Shown here in pieces: positions 61,339 to 64,000 of a DNA stretch of 64,000 nt. How positions within the stretch are numbered: position 1 is the stretch's first letter; every line of letters starts with the position of its first letter. The notes beneath the pieces are model-generated. The model saw nothing but the letters and a program-made list of their open reading frames with translations, did no database searches and was not told the origin of the DNA. A program made the position numbers and the translations under genes. Origin of the DNA: Sulfurospirillum sp. (lineage in GTDB: Bacteria; Campylobacterota; Campylobacteria; Campylobacterales; Sulfurospirillaceae); the NCBI GenBank assembly GCA_014859685.1, contig JACUTU010000003.1, positions 1 through 64,000 of the forward strand, read 5' to 3'.

Positions 61339-61549
61339 GAAATCCAATCTCTTTGGCAAAATATTGAGTAGAGATTATATAACATCAAAAGTAAGTTGAA
61401 ACTTAAATTAAAAACTGTAACGCTTTTGTCACGGTGTAAAAATAGCATAAAAAATGAATATTTGCTGTAAGAAGAAAATATCGTATATCAGGGCATTTAT
61501 GCTTACATGTAAGCTATAAAACTGAAGATAATATATTAAAAATATTCCT
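61339..61549. other. intergenic region upstream of nrdD
   Basis: Contains a 14-bp perfect palindrome GCTTACATGTAAGC at 61501-61514, an extended copy of the iterated motif. I saw no clear NrdR box. Confidence 0.5.
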
Positions 61550-62257
61550 TTATATATTATCTTCACAAAGAGCTACATGTAGAGCTTCTTTGACATGTAA
61601 AACTGTCGTATCAAATATTTGCAGTGGTATATCTTTTTTGTGAAGTAAAAGACCAATTTCCGTACAACCGAGGATAACAGAATCTATGGCATTGTCTGCT
61701 TTTTTTAATTTGTTTACAATATTTATATATGTTTCTTTACTCTTTTGTGTGATAATTCCATGCACTAATTCTTCAAATATAATTGTATCAATCTTTGTTA
61801 TATCTTCTTTGTCTGGAGTGATTATTTTTATCCCGAAAGACTCTATCACGGATTTTATGAAGTCTCCTTCCATGGTAAATCTTGTGCCGAGTAAAATTGC
61901 TTTGTGAGATTTGCTTCTTTTGAGTTCTTTTCCCGTTGCTTGGGCTATGTGTATTATGGGGATATGTATTTCTTTTTGTATGCGGTGTACTATTTTATGC
62001 ATAGTATTTGTGCATATGAGGATAAAATCTGCTCCAGCTAGTTCTAGGGATTTTGCATTTTTAGTAAGTATTTGCCCAGCTTCTTCCCATTTGCCTTCTC
62101 TTTGAAGCTCTTCTATCTCATGAAAATCAACAGAGTAAAGAATTATTTTACAGCTATGAAATCCCCCAAGAGATTTTTTAATACCCTCATTTAACAGTGT
62201 ATAGTATGTTTGGGTTGATTCCCAACTCATACCGCCAAGAAGACCAATAGTCTTCAT
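61550..62257 (-). CDS. aspartate/glutamate racemase family protein
   Basis: A 235-residue protein with both racemase Cys loops: ICTNTMHK (about residue 82) and LGCTEIGLL (about 195), which supply the two catalytic thiols. GLLGGMSWEST at the start is typical of the YgeA/aspartate-racemase group. It is joined to nrdA (one base between TAG and ATG), so it may be co-transcribed with it. A TACATGTA at 61574 is read as LHVA. Confidence 0.88.
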   Translation of the reverse strand: MKTIGLLGGMSWESTQTYYTLLNEGIKKSLGGFHSCKIILYSVDFHEIEELQREGKWEEAGQILTKNAKSLELAGADFILICTNTMHKIVHRIQKEIHIPIIHIAQATGKELKRSKSHKAILLGTRFTMEGDFIKSVIESFGIKIITPDKEDITKIDTIIFEELVHGIITQKSKETYINIVNKLKKADNAIDSVILGCTEIGLLLHKKDIPLQIFDTTVLHVKEALHVALCEDNI

Positions 62258-62258
62258 A

Positions 62259-64000
62259 CTATTGACAGCCTTCGCATTCTATGCTGCGATCGGCGACATC
62301 TACCTTGTTTTCAGGAGATTGACTTCGTAGATAATAGGTTGATTTGATGCCAAGTTTCCATGCTGACATGTAGATCTCATTGAGGTATTTTCCGCTAGCT
62401 TTATCAAGAGGGATAAAGATATTCAGGCTCTGCCCTTGATCAATCCATTTTTGTCTGATCGCTCCTGCTTTTATGAGTAGTGTTTGATTTAATTCATACG
62501 CTGGAGTATAGTAACTCCATGTTTGCGTGTTGAGATTTGGCGCGACAACTGGAATCATACCTGAGAGATTTTCCTCAAACCATTTTCGTTTATACACTGG
62601 TTCTATCGTTTGGGTTGTGCCTACAAGTATGGAGATAGAACTTGTTGGTGCAATCGCCATCAAATAGCCATTACGCATACCATTTTTTTTGACTTTCTCT
62701 CTGAGTTGTTCCCAATTGTAGGTTGTACCAAATAATCCACCGCGATCTACTAATTTTTTTGCTTCCTCGTTTGCTACATCAATAGGAAATATCCCCTTAC
62801 TCCATTTTGAGCCTTCAAATTCTGGATAACATCCTTTTTCGATGGAAAGTTTGGAAGAGTATTCTATGGCATTGTAGCTTATTGCTTCCATCACTTCGTC
62901 TATCTTATGAAAATGCTCATAGCTTCCCCATTGTATTGCAGATTCTGCAAGCATTTGTGCTTCCCCCATCACGCCTAAGCCTATAGCTCTTGATTTGAGA
63001 TTTGTATTTTTTACTTTTGCATGTGGATAAAAATTGAGATCAATTACATTATCGAGCATTCGAATAGCTATTGGTATCACTCGCTCTATCTCTTCTTTTG
63101 TATTGATTTTGGAAAGATTCACACTTGCTAAGTTGCAAACAGCTGTTTTTCCTTCACGCATCTGTTTTTCTACGATAAAAATCTTTTTATCATTGATGCT
63201 ATCGAGCGCCGTTATTTTTTTGGCTGCTTTGGTGATGCCATTATCTACTTTTACAAGTGCATCTTCTTCGCAGACCATTTCGCTCCCATCTTCAAAAACA
63301 ATTTTTATAGCATAATGATTTGGTGCTGTGTTTTGGAAGATTTCTGTACAAAGGTTTGAACTTCTTATAATTCCTGTATGGCTATTTGGATTTGCTTTAT
63401 TTGCATTGTCTTTGAAGCACAAAAAAGGATTACCTGTTTCAAAAAGCTCTGTAAGCATTTTCTTCCAAAGATCTTTTGCTCTTATGCGTTCTTTTGTGAT
63501 TGATTCGTCATTTTCATATTGGATGTATCGTTCTTCAAATGCTTTGCCGTAGAGATCTGATAAATCACTCACATCAAAAGGATCAAAGAGTGTCCATATC
63601 CCATCATCACTAACTCTTTGCATAAATAAATCATTAAGCCACATGGCTGGAAAGAGATCATGGGTTCTTCTTCGTTCTTCTCCAGAGTTTTTCTTTAGAT
63701 CAAGAAAATCAGCAATATCCATATGCCAAGGTTCAATATATACAGCAATGGCGCCTTTTCTCGTTCCTAATTGATCAACGGCAATGGCTATATCGTTTGT
63801 GATTTTTAAAAATGGTATGATGCCACCAGCAGCATTTTTGTGTCCATCTATACTGCCCCCCATGGATCTAACAAGATTCCAGTCCCAGCCAATTCCCCCA
63901 CCAAATTTACTCAAAAGTGACATCTCTTTAAATGAGTCAAAAATTCCTTCTATATTGTCAGGTGTGCTTCCTATGTAGCATGAACTGAGTTGGTGTCTGG
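62259..64000 (-). CDS. nrdA: ribonucleotide reductase class I, alpha subunit (5' part outside window)
   Basis: The C-terminal 580 or so residues of NrdA. The reading frame continues to the window edge (visible there as RHQLSSCYIGSTPD), so the start lies beyond 64000. SSCYIG holds a substrate-site Cys; NLCTEIF holds the second. The tail ends IECEGCQ, the CxxC redox pair used to recycle the active site. With nrdB it forms the aerobic enzyme. Confidence 0.93.
   Translation of the reverse strand, partial: RHQLSSCYIGSTPDNIEGIFDSFKEMSLLSKFGGGIGWDWNLVRSMGGSIDGHKNAAGGIIPFLKITNDIAIAVDQLGTRKGAIAVYIEPWHMDIADFLDLKKNSGEERRRTHDLFPAMWLNDLFMQRVSDDGIWTLFDPFDVSDLSDLYGKAFEERYIQYENDESITKERIRAKDLWKKMLTELFETGNPFLCFKDNANKANPNSHTGIIRSSNLCTEIFQNTAPNHYAIKIVFEDGSEMVCEEDALVKVDNGITKAAKKITALDSINDKKIFIVEKQMREGKTAVCNLASVNLSKINTKEEIERVIPIAIRMLDNVIDLNFYPHAKVKNTNLKSRAIGLGVMGEAQMLAESAIQWGSYEHFHKIDEVMEAISYNAIEYSSKLSIEKGCYPEFEGSKWSKGIFPIDVANEEAKKLVDRGGLFGTTYNWEQLREKVKKNGMRNGYLMAIAPTSSISILVGTTQTIEPVYKRKWFEENLSGMIPVVAPNLNTQTWSYYTPAYELNQTLLIKAGAIRQKWIDQGQSLNIFIPLDKASGKYLNEIYMSAWKLGIKSTYYLRSQSPENKVDVADRSIECEGCQ

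Overview
The window comes from a member of the Campylobacterota (formerly Epsilonproteobacteria), probably a sulfur-respiring, Sulfurimonas/Sulfurospirillum/Arcobacter-like lineage; I cannot fix the genus. The evidence is the AT-rich composition, a chromosomal origin with TTATTCAC-type DnaA boxes next to dnaA-dnaN-gyrB, a PsrABC polysulfide/thiosulfate reductase, flagellar genes behind sigma-54 promoters, and many Campylobacterota-type proteins. I see no insertion sequence, prophage, integrase or CRISPR array. It reads as core chromosome.

Layout. 0.4-1.6 kb: BI-1-family membrane protein and a stand-alone ThiD2 domain. 1.7-7.1 kb (minus): psrA-psrB-psrC plus a triple-rhodanese lipoprotein, i.e. 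periplasmic sulfur respiration with a dedicated sulfur carrier. 7.4-12.3 kb: BioC-like methyltransferase, then the plus run secG, deacetylase, frr, pyrE, RDD protein, MFS transporter. 12.2-16.1 kb (minus): fliL, DUF3137, lemA, typA. 16.2-23.1 kb: a flagellar hook block (fliK, flgD, two hook genes) with two sigma-54 promoters and a repeat-bearing leader. 23.1-30.4 kb: ruvC, oriC, dnaA, dnaN, gyrB, a degenerate GGDEF-EAL protein, queF. 30.4-35.6 kb: HD protein, SRP RNA, five tRNAs, Fur/PerR regulator, orphan TRAP binding protein and several very small genes. 35.7-41.2 kb: ilvD, marC, then a second flagellar set (Cys-rich protein, FliK-like protein, FlhB-C-terminal homologue). 41.2-50.1 kb: the complete 2-methylcitrate (propionate) operon prpE-prpB-prpC-acnD-prpF with a divergent, unrecognised regulator and a cluster of TTGTAC half-sites. 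50.1-55.9 kb: DUF4197, DUF4139, pyrG, recJ. 55.9-64 kb (minus): nucleotide reduction, with class I (nrdA, nrdB) and class III (nrdD, nrdG) reductases, plus a racemase, a nitrilase-family amidase and pcm.

Two observations stand out. First, the 8-mer palindrome TACATGTA (usually TTACATGTAA) occurs at least 37 times by hand count, where composition predicts about two. It lies in coding DNA, where it encodes LHV or TC tripeptides, and between genes, where it makes hairpins at two convergent gene ends. It behaves like a highly iterated palindrome. Second, the class III ribonucleotide reductase is split: the large subunit ends after its zinc site, and the glycyl-radical domain (RVMGY motif) is a separate 54-residue protein encoded by a gene overlapping the nrdD stop codon by ATGA.

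Smaller points are a 44-bp direct repeat and RBS-proximal hairpin in the fliK leader, the prp operator cluster, the degenerate GGDEF-EAL protein after gyrB, and the SRP RNA running antisense to the end of the HD gene.
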